Below are positions 16,856 through 24,228 of a DNA stretch of 34,842 nt, in pieces (positions within the stretch are counted from its first letter, which is position 1; every line of letters begins with the position of its first letter). A program made the translations under genes and the position numbers. Origin of the DNA: an uncultured Spirochaetales bacterium (lineage in GTDB: Bacteria; Spirochaetota; Spirochaetia; Sphaerochaetales; Sphaerochaetaceae); the NCBI GenBank assembly GCA_902797395.1, contig CADBSO010000095.1:1-34842 (forward strand), given 5' to 3'. A model generated the notes under the pieces. The model ran no database searches, was not told the DNA's origin, and saw nothing but the letters and a program-made list of their open reading frames with translations.

Positions 16856-18936
16856 TGTCATCTGGCGCTGCTTGCGATTCGATATGCGATATTCTAACAG
16901 AATACTGCGGTCTCCCTCCAATCTCATCGAGAATAGTATCTGATAGGGTTGGAGATCTTCGCGAGGCCGCATGCTTTTTTTCGAGAAATCTTGCCGATCT
17001 TAATAGCCCTTTTCTTTTCCGCTCTATTGCATTGTGCGTTTCCAGGCTTGCCAAGGCCATAGCGGAGAAGGAAAAGGTCATGATCTTTTCGGATAGGGAT
17101 GCTGATGGGTTGTGTTCGCTATCCCTTGTGAATGATTTTCTTAAAAGCAAAGGACTGCGGCCGATTCTGAGAATACCTGAGGATGATGCGGGTTGCGGGA
17201 TAAGCCGAAAGGACATAGATGATGCGTCATCATGCTCCGTTGCGCTTCTTATCCTGCTTGATTGCGGAAGTTCGCAAGCCGAGGAGATTTCCTATGCATC
17301 CGGGCTTGGAATTGATGTGATGGTTTTGGATCATCATCTGGTTTCCGCGGATCGTCGTCCTAACTGTCTCATCGTGAATCCGAAGGATTCCGGCGACGCA
17401 TATCCGTTTCCGCATTTGAGCGCCTGCGCCGTTTGTTCCAAGCTGATTTGGGCATTTGAGTATTCGATGACGGGCGATTACGATTCCGAATTGATTTTTG
17501 CGGACGCTTGCCATGATGGCGCGAAAATTGTTTTGGAAACGGTTTTCATGCGTAATTTTGTTGCTGGCGTTCCTGAAAAACACGTATTTGATTCCTTGGA
17601 TGAATTGGATGATTCCGAATTTTGCAGGCAGAATGGCGATAGAATTGTTTTTGTTTTAGATGATAATGACATTTTCAGGCGCTTGTGCAAGCATATGAAG
17701 GTTTTGTCGTTGAAAGCGGCGATCGGGAAATATTTTAACGATGTTCGTTCGTTGAATTTGCGCGAGCTGTCGGAAAGGAATCGCCCAAAGACGATCGGGA
17801 AGCGTCCGGTGGAGATTCTCGCATGGTATTACAAGCGTTATTATCTCAGGTCGCATCCTCGGATTTCATCCGATTGGATTTCCTGCTTGGATTTGGTGGC
17901 TGTGTCCTCGATTGCTGACATGGTTCCTTTGCGCGGAGAGAATCTCGTATTGGTTTCCAATGGGATTGCGCAGCTTAATAAGAGGAGACGAGGCTGTTTT
18001 TTGGGAATTCTGTCTGCGAAGCGGCTGTGTGAGAGAATATTGGATGAAAAGGACATAGCCATGGATGTCGTCCCTGTGGTAAATGCTCCTTGGCGCATGG
18101 GGCATGCTGAAATAGGGCTCAAACTGTTTTCCGAAACCAATTTGAATATGCTTGACATATATTCTCGGGAAGCGCTGGAGGCGAATGAGAGACGCAGATC
18201 GTATTGCAGAAGCTTTTTGAAATTCAATGGGGATGGAATCCGGCAAAGCTATGATGACGCTGGCGGGAGCATGGTATTTGTCGTATCGGATGAGCTGTTG
18301 CATGGGCTTACCGGTCTTGTGGCAAATGCCTTGAAGGATGAATACGGATGTCCGGCAGTGGCGGTGTCCGCCAAGGATGGGCGGGTGACCGGATCTTTGA
18401 GAATGGATGGAAGGGCAATGGAAGCCCTTGGCAAAGCCAAGGCTTTCCTGTCGGATTATGGCGGCCATTTTTCCGCTGCGGGTTTCTCTATTGCGAGCAA
18501 GGATATGATTCCGCGCTTTCTCAGCAGTGTTTTATCATTTGTTCGCGCAGGCGCTGGGAATGATCCGGTTCGAGCAAAGCCTGATTATGATTTGTCCGTT
18601 CCATCGGATGGAATTCCGTGCGATATTTTCGAGCAGTTGGAGATGATTGGTCCGTTTGGACATGAAAATGAGATCCCGCGCTTGAGAATTTGCGGAATGC
18701 GCGCGGATTTGTTTTCTATGATAAAGGGGAAGGAAAATCCTCATCTTCAGGCTATGGTTTCCATTTCCGGAGTTTGTGCCATTCAGTTCATGTTTTGGAA
18801 TAAGGGAGCCATGCTTCGTGAAATAGGCCGTTTTGGTAATGTGGATGTGATTGCCATGCCTCGCAAATCCTACGTAAAAGGAAGCTGCAAGCGATATTTT
18901 GAGATTTTGGATATTCCGACCTTGCGTCAGACTTGA
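16855..18936 (+). CDS. recJ: RecJ-like DHH-family single-strand exonuclease with a central insert
   Basis: RecJ degrades single-stranded DNA 5' to 3' in recombination and mismatch repair. The 693-aa protein keeps the catalytic motifs: DRDADG at 80-85, DCG near 136-138, DHH at 159-161 and IADMVP at about 353-358. It also has the DHHA1 motif GGHFSAAGF at about 536-544. Between DHH and IADMVP there are roughly 190 residues, where standard RecJ has about 70, so an insert of around 130 residues (about 203-340) is present with no recognisable domain. Start: the ATG at 16855 overlaps the upstream TGA by one base; a TTG one codon earlier is less likely. Either RecJ proper or a paralogue is possible. 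The gene stands between two related lipoprotein genes. Confidence 0.85.
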   Translation: MSSGAACDSICDILTEYCGLPPISSRIVSDRVGDLREAACFFSRNLADLNSPFLFRSIALCVSRLAKAIAEKEKVMIFSDRDADGLCSLSLVNDFLKSKGLRPILRIPEDDAGCGISRKDIDDASSCSVALLILLDCGSSQAEEISYASGLGIDVMVLDHHLVSADRRPNCLIVNPKDSGDAYPFPHLSACAVCSKLIWAFEYSMTGDYDSELIFADACHDGAKIVLETVFMRNFVAGVPEKHVFDSLDELDDSEFCRQNGDRIVFVLDDNDIFRRLCKHMKVLSLKAAIGKYFNDVRSLNLRELSERNRPKTIGKRPVEILAWYYKRYYLRSHPRISSDWISCLDLVAVSSIADMVPLRGENLVLVSNGIAQLNKRRRGCFLGILSAKRLCERILDEKDIAMDVVPVVNAPWRMGHAEIGLKLFSETNLNMLDIYSREALEANERRRSYCRSFLKFNGDGIRQSYDDAGGSMVFVVSDELLHGLTGLVANALKDEYGCPAVAVSAKDGRVTGSLRMDGRAMEALGKAKAFLSDYGGHFSAAGFSIASKDMIPRFLSSVLSFVRAGAGNDPVRAKPDYDLSVPSDGIPCDIFEQLEMIGPFGHENEIPRLRICGMRADLFSMIKGKENPHLQAMVSISGVCAIQFMFWNKGAMLREIGRFGNVDVIAMPRKSYVKGSCKRYFEILDIPTLRQT

Positions 18937-18993
18937 ATGCGATTGGTAGGAAATGCGGTGGCACCGGGTATTTTGGGTTTGATTTCAGGTGTT

Positions 18994-19022
18994 TTGAAAA
19001 AACCTCGGAAAAATATTATATT
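18994..19022 (+). promoter_or_regulatory. Promoter of the large lipoprotein gene
   Basis: TTGAAA (18994-18999) and TATATT (19017-19022) are separated by 17 bp. The -35 box lies inside the sequence GTTTTGAAAAAACCTC, which recurs in other intergenic regions. The predicted start of transcription is near 19029, 16 bases before the ATG at 19045. Confidence 0.5.
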
Positions 19023-19044
19023 TATTCCAGATAGGATGCAGATT

Positions 19045-22020
19045 ATGAAAAAGCTGTTTTTGTATTTTGGCGTTGTTTTCGCCTTGATTCTCATGTCATG
19101 CGGCGAGGGAACGTACACGATTCGTTTCGTGAATCCGAAGCTCAATTCGGTTCTGTATGTGACCGCGCCTTCGTCGAGGCCGGTTCAGCTGCTGTCTTCC
19201 ACCGCTTTCGGAGAGGATAGTTCCGGAACCAGGCTGATGATGTGGTCTACGCGCAAGGAATCGATGATGAGGGACGGCATTACGCCCCGAAGCGATTCCG
19301 AAATCTCTAATCCGGAGTCGGATGACGATCTTAATTTCAAACCTTCTTCGTTGTATAACGGACGCAGGAATCTCACTTTGTATGCGATATGGACTAGCAG
19401 TCGTGTGGAAGTGAAGTTTGATGCGAATGGCGGTAGTTTCCCTGATGGGAGCGATCAGGTTTCAATGGAGAAGCAGTATGGCGCTGTGTTCAGGATACCG
19501 TCTGAGGCGGAGAATTCCGATAGCGCTATCGCAGGAATGAAGGGCGATGGAGGCGGAACTTTCCTCGGGTGGAGCAAGAGGAAGGTTAATCCCGATGAGA
19601 TGAGCAGCTTCAATGTGGATGATCTGATGATCGAAGGCGATGTGTATTCCGGAAACGGGGCAATCACGCTATATGCGGTTTGGGGAACAGAGCACTTCAA
19701 CATCAAATACGTTCTCAATGAGGATTCCGTGGCTAGAAGGGTAGCGGCTCGTAATGACGGTGGTGTCATGAATGAGACAGCTTCGTTCGCATCCGGTGAT
19801 AAGAAGATCGACTACATAATGGCGACACAGACCGAGAGTGGAATTCTGCTCAATAGCGAGCCGTCCATGGCTGGATGCCGTTTCGTGTGCTGGTCTACGG
19901 ATCCGAACAGGGATCCGGATGATTTGGATTCGGATGGCTTTTACTTGGCGAACAGCAAATACTTTGAGGCCAAGGATATGACGCTTTATGCGATATGGAA
20001 GGAGAACGAGTATACGGTTCAGTATTATCCGGATCCTTATAAGAGCCCGTATGATGGCAATGTGGTTCAGGATATCTGGATATACGGATATAATGACTTT
20101 TCCAACTATGATGGAATTCATCAGACGAAATATTATTTCTCACCACTTAGCATCTCCGATCCTTCCGAAGAGAGCGGAAATGCTCCCGTTCCGGTTCCGA
20201 ACAGCGAAGGCTATAAGTTTCTTGGGTGGAGGCGCGGCGACTCTCAGCTTTATTCCGGAAATGGCATAATAACGGAAAACCGCGCTGTGAAGCTTTATGG
20301 GCAGTGGGAGGAGAAGAAGGTCGCATATACGCTGAGATTCGTCGACGGATTGAAGCCTACGACATATATACCTCTGAACGGAACTGAAGCGGTGACTACG
20401 GATTTGAGCGTTTTTTATGAGGATCATGTTGCCAGTTCCGCAGATCGTGTCAGGGGACTTACGGCAAACAATCCCGATCCGATCGTCCGCACTTATGATT
20501 ATTGGAGCATCAAGGGGCATGAGGGTGAAATAAGCACATCTGTGAGCAACATAGGAACCTATCAGCCTTCGACAGAAGGGTTCAAGTTTGAATACTGGAC
20601 AGCGTCATATAACGGAACAACCGAAAAGATTTCCGCCGCGACCAAGATGTATCTGAACACATTTGCTGCGGCAGAGGAGAGGAATTCCAATCGTGAGATT
20701 CTGGCATACGAGAAGATCATCTACAGCAAGTGGACGGAGAATACTGTCAAGTATGTGGTGAACTTCGCCAATGGTGAGAGGAACCAGTATGTTGCTGACA
20801 ATCCTACGAAGTCGGTGATATCCGGAGTCCCGAGCATAGGCGTGAGTGCGACATTCCACTATTGGGAGCACGCTTTGTTTGATAGGAGCCAGGTCAGCAT
20901 TTCTCTGTCTGGATTGTCTAGTTATGTGCCAAAGTGCGAAGGTTTTGACTTCAGATGCTGGTCGCTTGATGAGAGCGGAGCCACCATACCGCAGAACAGG
21001 ATTGTCGCGGAGAACACTGGTCTTAAACTGAATATGTTCACCGAAGTCACGGCCAATGCGGAATATAGGACTACTCTGTATTCGAGATGGGACGAGAAGA
21101 TCGTTAAGTATTATGTCCGCTTCCTTGCGGGGTCGACGGAAACGCAGAATGCGTATATGAAGGCTGATGGTCGTGTGACGAACAACTTCCCGGAAGATAA
21201 GGAATATGAGGTCAAGTACTGGGATCATCGTCAGGCAAGGAATGATGAGAAGACGGTAACCTTGCCATTGACAGGTTTGGATTCGATGCCTATTCCGAAG
21301 TTTGATGCGTTCGAGTCGTATTGGTCGACTTCAAGCACTGCGGGAACGGCCAATAAGGTCACGCAGACATCAGGTTTGAACCTTAAAGCCTTTGATGAGG
21401 ATTTTGCTGATAGCGAATATTCCATGAACTTGTATAGCCATTGGGGCGATCCGATTGTTGGAAAGGTCATGAAGCTGGGTACATACAATTGGATAATCAT
21501 CGGTGTTGACAAGACAAACAAGAAGATGAAGCTTTTCCTCAATCAGTGCTCGAATTCGCGCATATGGTCGAATAATGGCGGTTGTAGCACTAATTGCAGC
21601 AATCACTTGCAGTATCAGCGATGGAATGATAGTGATATAAGATATTATCTTAATAGTTCTAACGGTTATTCCAACAGTGGATTTAGAAATACGCTTCCTC
21701 AAGCTGTCAGGAATCTCAATGTGGCGACCAACATAACCACCGGAGGACGTTATCCGTGCAATACTACCGATTACATTTGGTTGCCTTCAAGCGCTGAAAT
21801 GAGTGAGCTTAACACATTGTTTGGTAGTAATGCGACATTCAAGGCTAATGTGTTCAAGGCATCTTGGCAGTGGCAGCGCGATAATAATGCTACTAGCACG
21901 AGTCAAGGTAGATACTACTATACGGGTTGTGCTGTCAGACAGAATGATGTGGTGTGGAATATGACAAACAGGTATAATTATTCCAACACATTCAGTCCTA
22001 TGGGATATTTCACATACTAG
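19045..22020 (+). CDS. Large surface lipoprotein with Listeria-Bacteroides repeats and a DUF6273-like C-terminal domain
   Basis: This is a predicted cell-surface lipoprotein of 991 aa. The signal peptide MKKLFLYFGVVFALI ends at a lipobox LMSC (Cys19); the mature start CGEGTYTIRF resembles the lipoprotein at 15266. Residues about 110-480 carry three InlB-B/Flg_new-type modules, each with FLGW or FVCWS and ending LYAVW, LYAIW or LYGQW. Three longer divergent modules follow (about 430-805), each ending in YSKW, YSRW or YSHW. From about residue 806 (VMKLGTYNWIII) a different domain resembles DUF6273; it is rich in Asn, Ser, Thr and Tyr with several Cys, and its codon style differs. I chose ATG 19045 because it begins the signal peptide; ATG 19036 and 18937 are in frame upstream. 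Ligand unknown; a surface-binding role is inferred. Confidence 0.85.
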   Translation: MKKLFLYFGVVFALILMSCGEGTYTIRFVNPKLNSVLYVTAPSSRPVQLLSSTAFGEDSSGTRLMMWSTRKESMMRDGITPRSDSEISNPESDDDLNFKPSSLYNGRRNLTLYAIWTSSRVEVKFDANGGSFPDGSDQVSMEKQYGAVFRIPSEAENSDSAIAGMKGDGGGTFLGWSKRKVNPDEMSSFNVDDLMIEGDVYSGNGAITLYAVWGTEHFNIKYVLNEDSVARRVAARNDGGVMNETASFASGDKKIDYIMATQTESGILLNSEPSMAGCRFVCWSTDPNRDPDDLDSDGFYLANSKYFEAKDMTLYAIWKENEYTVQYYPDPYKSPYDGNVVQDIWIYGYNDFSNYDGIHQTKYYFSPLSISDPSEESGNAPVPVPNSEGYKFLGWRRGDSQLYSGNGIITENRAVKLYGQWEEKKVAYTLRFVDGLKPTTYIPLNGTEAVTTDLSVFYEDHVASSADRVRGLTANNPDPIVRTYDYWSIKGHEGEISTSVSNIGTYQPSTEGFKFEYWTASYNGTTEKISAATKMYLNTFAAAEERNSNREILAYEKIIYSKWTENTVKYVVNFANGERNQYVADNPTKSVISGVPSIGVSATFHYWEHALFDRSQVSISLSGLSSYVPKCEGFDFRCWSLDESGATIPQNRIVAENTGLKLNMFTEVTANAEYRTTLYSRWDEKIVKYYVRFLAGSTETQNAYMKADGRVTNNFPEDKEYEVKYWDHRQARNDEKTVTLPLTGLDSMPIPKFDAFESYWSTSSTAGTANKVTQTSGLNLKAFDEDFADSEYSMNLYSHWGDPIVGKVMKLGTYNWIIIGVDKTNKKMKLFLNQCSNSRIWSNNGGCSTNCSNHLQYQRWNDSDIRYYLNSSNGYSNSGFRNTLPQAVRNLNVATNITTGGRYPCNTTDYIWLPSSAEMSELNTLFGSNATFKANVFKASWQWQRDNNATSTSQGRYYYTGCAVRQNDVVWNMTNRYNYSNTFSPMGYFTY

Positions 22021-22022
22021 GG

Positions 22023-22080
22023 ATGCGGCTGAGGCCGCATGCTGGTGAGTTTTGGCGGGACAGTCAGATGTCCTGCCAAA
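22023..22080 (+). other. Two stacked hairpins directly after the lipoprotein stop codon
   Basis: Three bases after the TAG there is a perfect 7-bp stem ATGCGGC (22023-22029) / GCCGCAT (22034-22040) with a 4-base loop. A 12-bp stem with one G-T wobble follows, TTTGGCGGGACA (22051-22062) / TGTCCTGCCAAA (22069-22080). Neither is followed by a T run, so they are not simple terminators themselves. They may stabilise the mRNA 3' end or act at the DNA level. Confidence 0.75.
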
Positions 22081-22082
22081 CG

Positions 22083-22145
22083 AAAGGGCTTTTGAAAAAC
22101 CTCTCAGCCGCAAGGCATCAAGGTTTTTCGGAATCCCTTTTTTTT
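22083..22145 (+). terminator. Rho-independent terminator of the large lipoprotein gene
   Basis: An interrupted stem is formed by AAAGGG (22083-22088) with CCCTTT (22135-22140), and internally by GAAAAACC (22094-22101) with GGTTTTTC (22122-22129). It is followed at once by an eight-T run at 22138-22145. This ends the + strand transcript before the convergent minus-strand gene. Confidence 0.65.
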
Positions 22146-22178
22146 ATTCTGCAAGTTTTTTGAATTATGTGTTAGGTT

Positions 22179-22994
22179 TTATTGAGGCCTGTTGCTTTTT
22201 GAATTGATTGATTCCAAATCCAGTTCCACTTCCTGGCGCAGCACGCTGATGCTCTTTGCCTTTCCGGCTTCTGATTCCACTATCACGCCTTGAAGTTCCG
22301 GACTCTCGAAAGTGTCTTTTGAGTATATTACTTGTCCTGTTTTCTCTTTCTTTATTTCTATGTCGGTTTTCAATCCGCCGACAGACATGAAGCTGCCGCA
22401 TCTGCCGTTGTCGCTTATGTATGCGGTTCCGTTTGCTGTTACCATTGCGTCAGCGGTCATGACTTTCGTATGGGTTCCTATAACCGCTGTCACTTTTCCA
22501 TCCAAATAGCGCATCAGGGCCTGCTTCTCGCATGTCGCTTGAGCATGAATTATGACGAAAATCGTCTTTATTCCCTGTTCGGTTATTTTCTTGAGAAACC
22601 TTTCGCAAGTCGAAAACGGCGATGATGAGCCATAGATCTTCATTTCTATTTGGCCGATCAGGTTCATTATGGCGATTTTCTCGTTGCAGATGTCCATATA
22701 TCTCAATCCGTATCCCGGAACATCCTTTCCGCTGAGGTTCAGCGGGCGCAGAATCCTTGAAGAAGTCGGTAGCGATGCCACAAGATCCTTCTTGTAGAAT
22801 ATCTTTTCACCGCCTGTCAGCACATCGCATTTGTTTCGGAATAGAATTTTTGCACCGTCTTCGGTGAGACCATATCCGCTGGCAAGCCCCTCGGCATTTG
22901 CTATCGTCAGATCTCTGTCGATTGATTTGAGCCCTTTTATGATGCAGCTCAAACCGCACTTTCCAACAATTTCACCTAAAAATAATGTTTTCAT
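22179..22994 (-). CDS. YmdB-like metallophosphoesterase homologue, metal site degraded
   Basis: The 271-aa protein is recognisable as the YmdB / TIGR00282 family (bacterial 2',3'-cyclic-nucleotide phosphodiesterases affecting biofilm). Family blocks are present: LFLGEIVGKCG at the N-terminus, IANAEGLASGYG, FVIIHAQATCEK, VIGTHTKVMTAD and GTAYISD. By comparison with the family pattern (GDIVG, NGEN, TGNH, HAEAT, GTHTH), several metal or catalytic residues differ. Asp8 is Glu; the Asn after Glu35 is Gly36; the Asn-His pair is Gly62-Glu63; the last His is Lys177. His150 and His175 remain. It may be an inactive or altered paralogue. The start codon has no clear ribosome binding site. The tRNA-Val gene lies upstream on the same strand, so co-transcription is possible. 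Confidence 0.8.
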   Translation of the reverse strand: MKTLFLGEIVGKCGLSCIIKGLKSIDRDLTIANAEGLASGYGLTEDGAKILFRNKCDVLTGGEKIFYKKDLVASLPTSSRILRPLNLSGKDVPGYGLRYMDICNEKIAIMNLIGQIEMKIYGSSSPFSTCERFLKKITEQGIKTIFVIIHAQATCEKQALMRYLDGKVTAVIGTHTKVMTADAMVTANGTAYISDNGRCGSFMSVGGLKTDIEIKKEKTGQVIYSKDTFESPELQGVIVESEAGKAKSISVLRQEVELDLESINSKSNRPQ

Positions 22995-23055
22995 ATGTCA
23001 ATGGAATTCAGAAACCGTTCTAAAAAACCTTGCTGGGGAATGTTTCTGAAGGAAA

Positions 23056-23127
23056 TGAGGCCGATTGGGTTTGAACCAACGACTTCTACCGTGTGAAGGT
23101 AGCACTCTCCCACTGAGTTACGGCCTC
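23056..23127 (-). tRNA. tRNA-Val (anticodon CAC)
   Basis: Read on the minus strand this folds as a complete tRNA. The acceptor stem GAGGCCG pairs with CGGCCTC and U8-A9 follow. The D stem is ACTC/GAGT. The anticodon stem CTACC/GGTAG encloses the loop TTCACAC, with anticodon CAC at 23093-23095. The T arm GTTGG/CCAAT encloses TTCAAAC, and the discriminator is A. CCA is not encoded. CAC reads GUG valine codons. Confidence 0.96.
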
Positions 23128-23153
23128 ATGATATGCAAGTTACAACTTAATAA

Positions 23154-23182
23154 ATGATATTCCAAAACGAATCCGTTGTCAA
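23154..23182 (-). promoter_or_regulatory. Promoter of tRNA-Val (and possibly the YmdB-like gene)
   Basis: On the minus strand a consensus TTGACA (complement of 23177-23182) and TATCAT (complement of 23154-23159) are separated by 17 bp. Transcription should start near 23147, about 20 bases before the tRNA. The -35 box lies 2 bp from the -35 box of the divergent promoter at 23185. Confidence 0.7.
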
Positions 23183-23184
23183 CT

Positions 23185-23213
23185 TTGAAAAATCATTGCG
23201 AAACAACTACAAT
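23185..23213 (+). promoter_or_regulatory. Promoter of the FTR-metNI-rsmG-patatin-helicase operon
   Basis: TTGAAA (23185-23190) and TACAAT (23208-23213) are separated by 17 bp. The expected start is near 23220 with a short leader containing TAGGAG (about 23231) before the ATG at 23244. It is divergent from, and immediately adjacent to, the tRNA-Val promoter. Confidence 0.65.
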
Positions 23214-23243
23214 ATTGAATAATGTTGGTATAGGAGTTCGGTT

Positions 23244-23441
23244 ATGAAGATAGTTATGAATCCTGATGCGGAATTTGTTGCGAGAATGAGGGAGTCTGTG
23301 TTGAAAAAAGGCGGGTATTGTCCTTGCAGGCTTGATAAAAGCGAGGAGAACTATTGCATGTGTCAGGAATTCAGGGAGCAGATTGCGGATCCCGAATACG
23401 AGGGCTTTTGTCATTGCCGCCTTTACTATAAGGAAAAATGA
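23244..23441 (+). CDS. Small ferredoxin:thioredoxin reductase catalytic-subunit-like protein
   Basis: The 65-aa protein has three CxC motifs, CPC (26, 28), CMC (38, 40) and CHC (56, 58), in the order typical of the FtrB catalytic fold. In characterised FtrB proteins four of these cysteines hold a [4Fe-4S] cluster and two form the redox-active disulfide that reduces thioredoxin. In anaerobes short FtrB-like proteins occur without the plant-type variable subunit. No thioredoxin or rubredoxin partner is present in this window. The gene follows a good promoter and ribosome binding site and precedes metN by 6 bases. Function as a thiol reductase is inferred from the cysteine pattern. Confidence 0.85.
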   Translation: MKIVMNPDAEFVARMRESVLKKGGYCPCRLDKSEENYCMCQEFREQIADPEYEGFCHCRLYYKEK

Positions 23442-23447
23442 AGGCAG

Positions 23448-24227
23448 ATGAGAATCAGCTGCAATAATTTGAAGAAGGCGTATTCCGGACTGCATGCGGT
23501 GAACGGTGTCAGCATAAGCGCCGAAGAGAGCAGGATAACTTGCATTATCGGCAGGAGCGGAGCAGGCAAAAGCACGCTTATCAGGCTTCTTTCGCTTTTG
23601 GAGAGAGCGGACGAGGGCGAGGTGATGTATGATGGCGCAAGGGTTGATGATTTGAAGCAAAAGGAGATTTTAACCATGCGTCGGAGCATGGGAATGATAT
23701 TCCAATTGTTCAATTTGTTCTCATCAAGAAACGTTTTGAAGAATGTGCTCTATCCGTTGGAAATAGCGAAAGTCCCTAAGAAGGAGGCTGTTGAAAAGGC
23801 CATGGCTCTTCTCGATACGGTGGGTCTTGCCGATAAGGCGCATAATAGCATCTCCTCTTTGTCCGGAGGACAGAAGCAGCGTGTTGCGATTGCTCGCGCA
23901 TTGGTTTTGAATCCGAAGGTCTTGTTTTGCGATGAGGCGACAAGCGCCCTTGATCCGCAAAGCACGAAAGAGATACTCCAGCTTATAAAAAGCATACAAC
24001 GCAAATTGAATCTGACTGTGGTTATGGTTACTCATCAGATGGAGGTTGTGAAGTCCGTCTGCGATTATCTGGTGGTGATGGACAATGGCAGAGTGATTGA
24101 GGAAGGTGATGCTCAGAAGCATTTCGCCAATCCGGAATCCGACATTCTTGCAGGATTTTTGAGGAACCTCATGATTGCCGATGCCGACATGAATTCGCCG
24201 GATGGCAGACGCATTGGGGGTGTTTGA
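23448..24227 (+). CDS. metN: Methionine-type ABC transporter ATP-binding protein, no NIL domain
   Basis: This is the ATPase of a methionine-uptake (MetNI) type importer. The 259-aa protein has Walker A GRSGAGKST at 35-43 and the Q-loop segment MGMIFQLFNLFSSRNVLKNV, close to MetN's FQHFNLLSSRTV. The signature is LSGGQKQRVAIARAL, Walker B is VLFCDEATSALDP and the switch histidine is in VTHQ. Full-length MetN is about 340 aa and ends in a NIL domain that binds methionine and inhibits transport; this protein stops after the ATPase core, so that feedback is probably absent. metI follows with its start overlapping or just after the stop codon. Methionine as substrate is inferred from MetN/MetI similarity. 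Confidence 0.88.
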   Translation: MRISCNNLKKAYSGLHAVNGVSISAEESRITCIIGRSGAGKSTLIRLLSLLERADEGEVMYDGARVDDLKQKEILTMRRSMGMIFQLFNLFSSRNVLKNVLYPLEIAKVPKKEAVEKAMALLDTVGLADKAHNSISSLSGGQKQRVAIARALVLNPKVLFCDEATSALDPQSTKEILQLIKSIQRKLNLTVVMVTHQMEVVKSVCDYLVVMDNGRVIEEGDAQKHFANPESDILAGFLRNLMIADADMNSPDGRRIGGV

Positions 24228-24228
24228 T

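Noticed and set aside
18937..19044. Upstream ATG start for the large lipoprotein
   Set aside because: Starting at 18937 would put 36 extra residues before the signal peptide and place the promoter inside the gene; the lipoprotein signal begins at 19045.
19045..23182. A complete diversity-generating retroelement
   Set aside because: No reverse transcriptase frame and no template copy of the lipoprotein 3' end is present in the window; only the possible target is seen.
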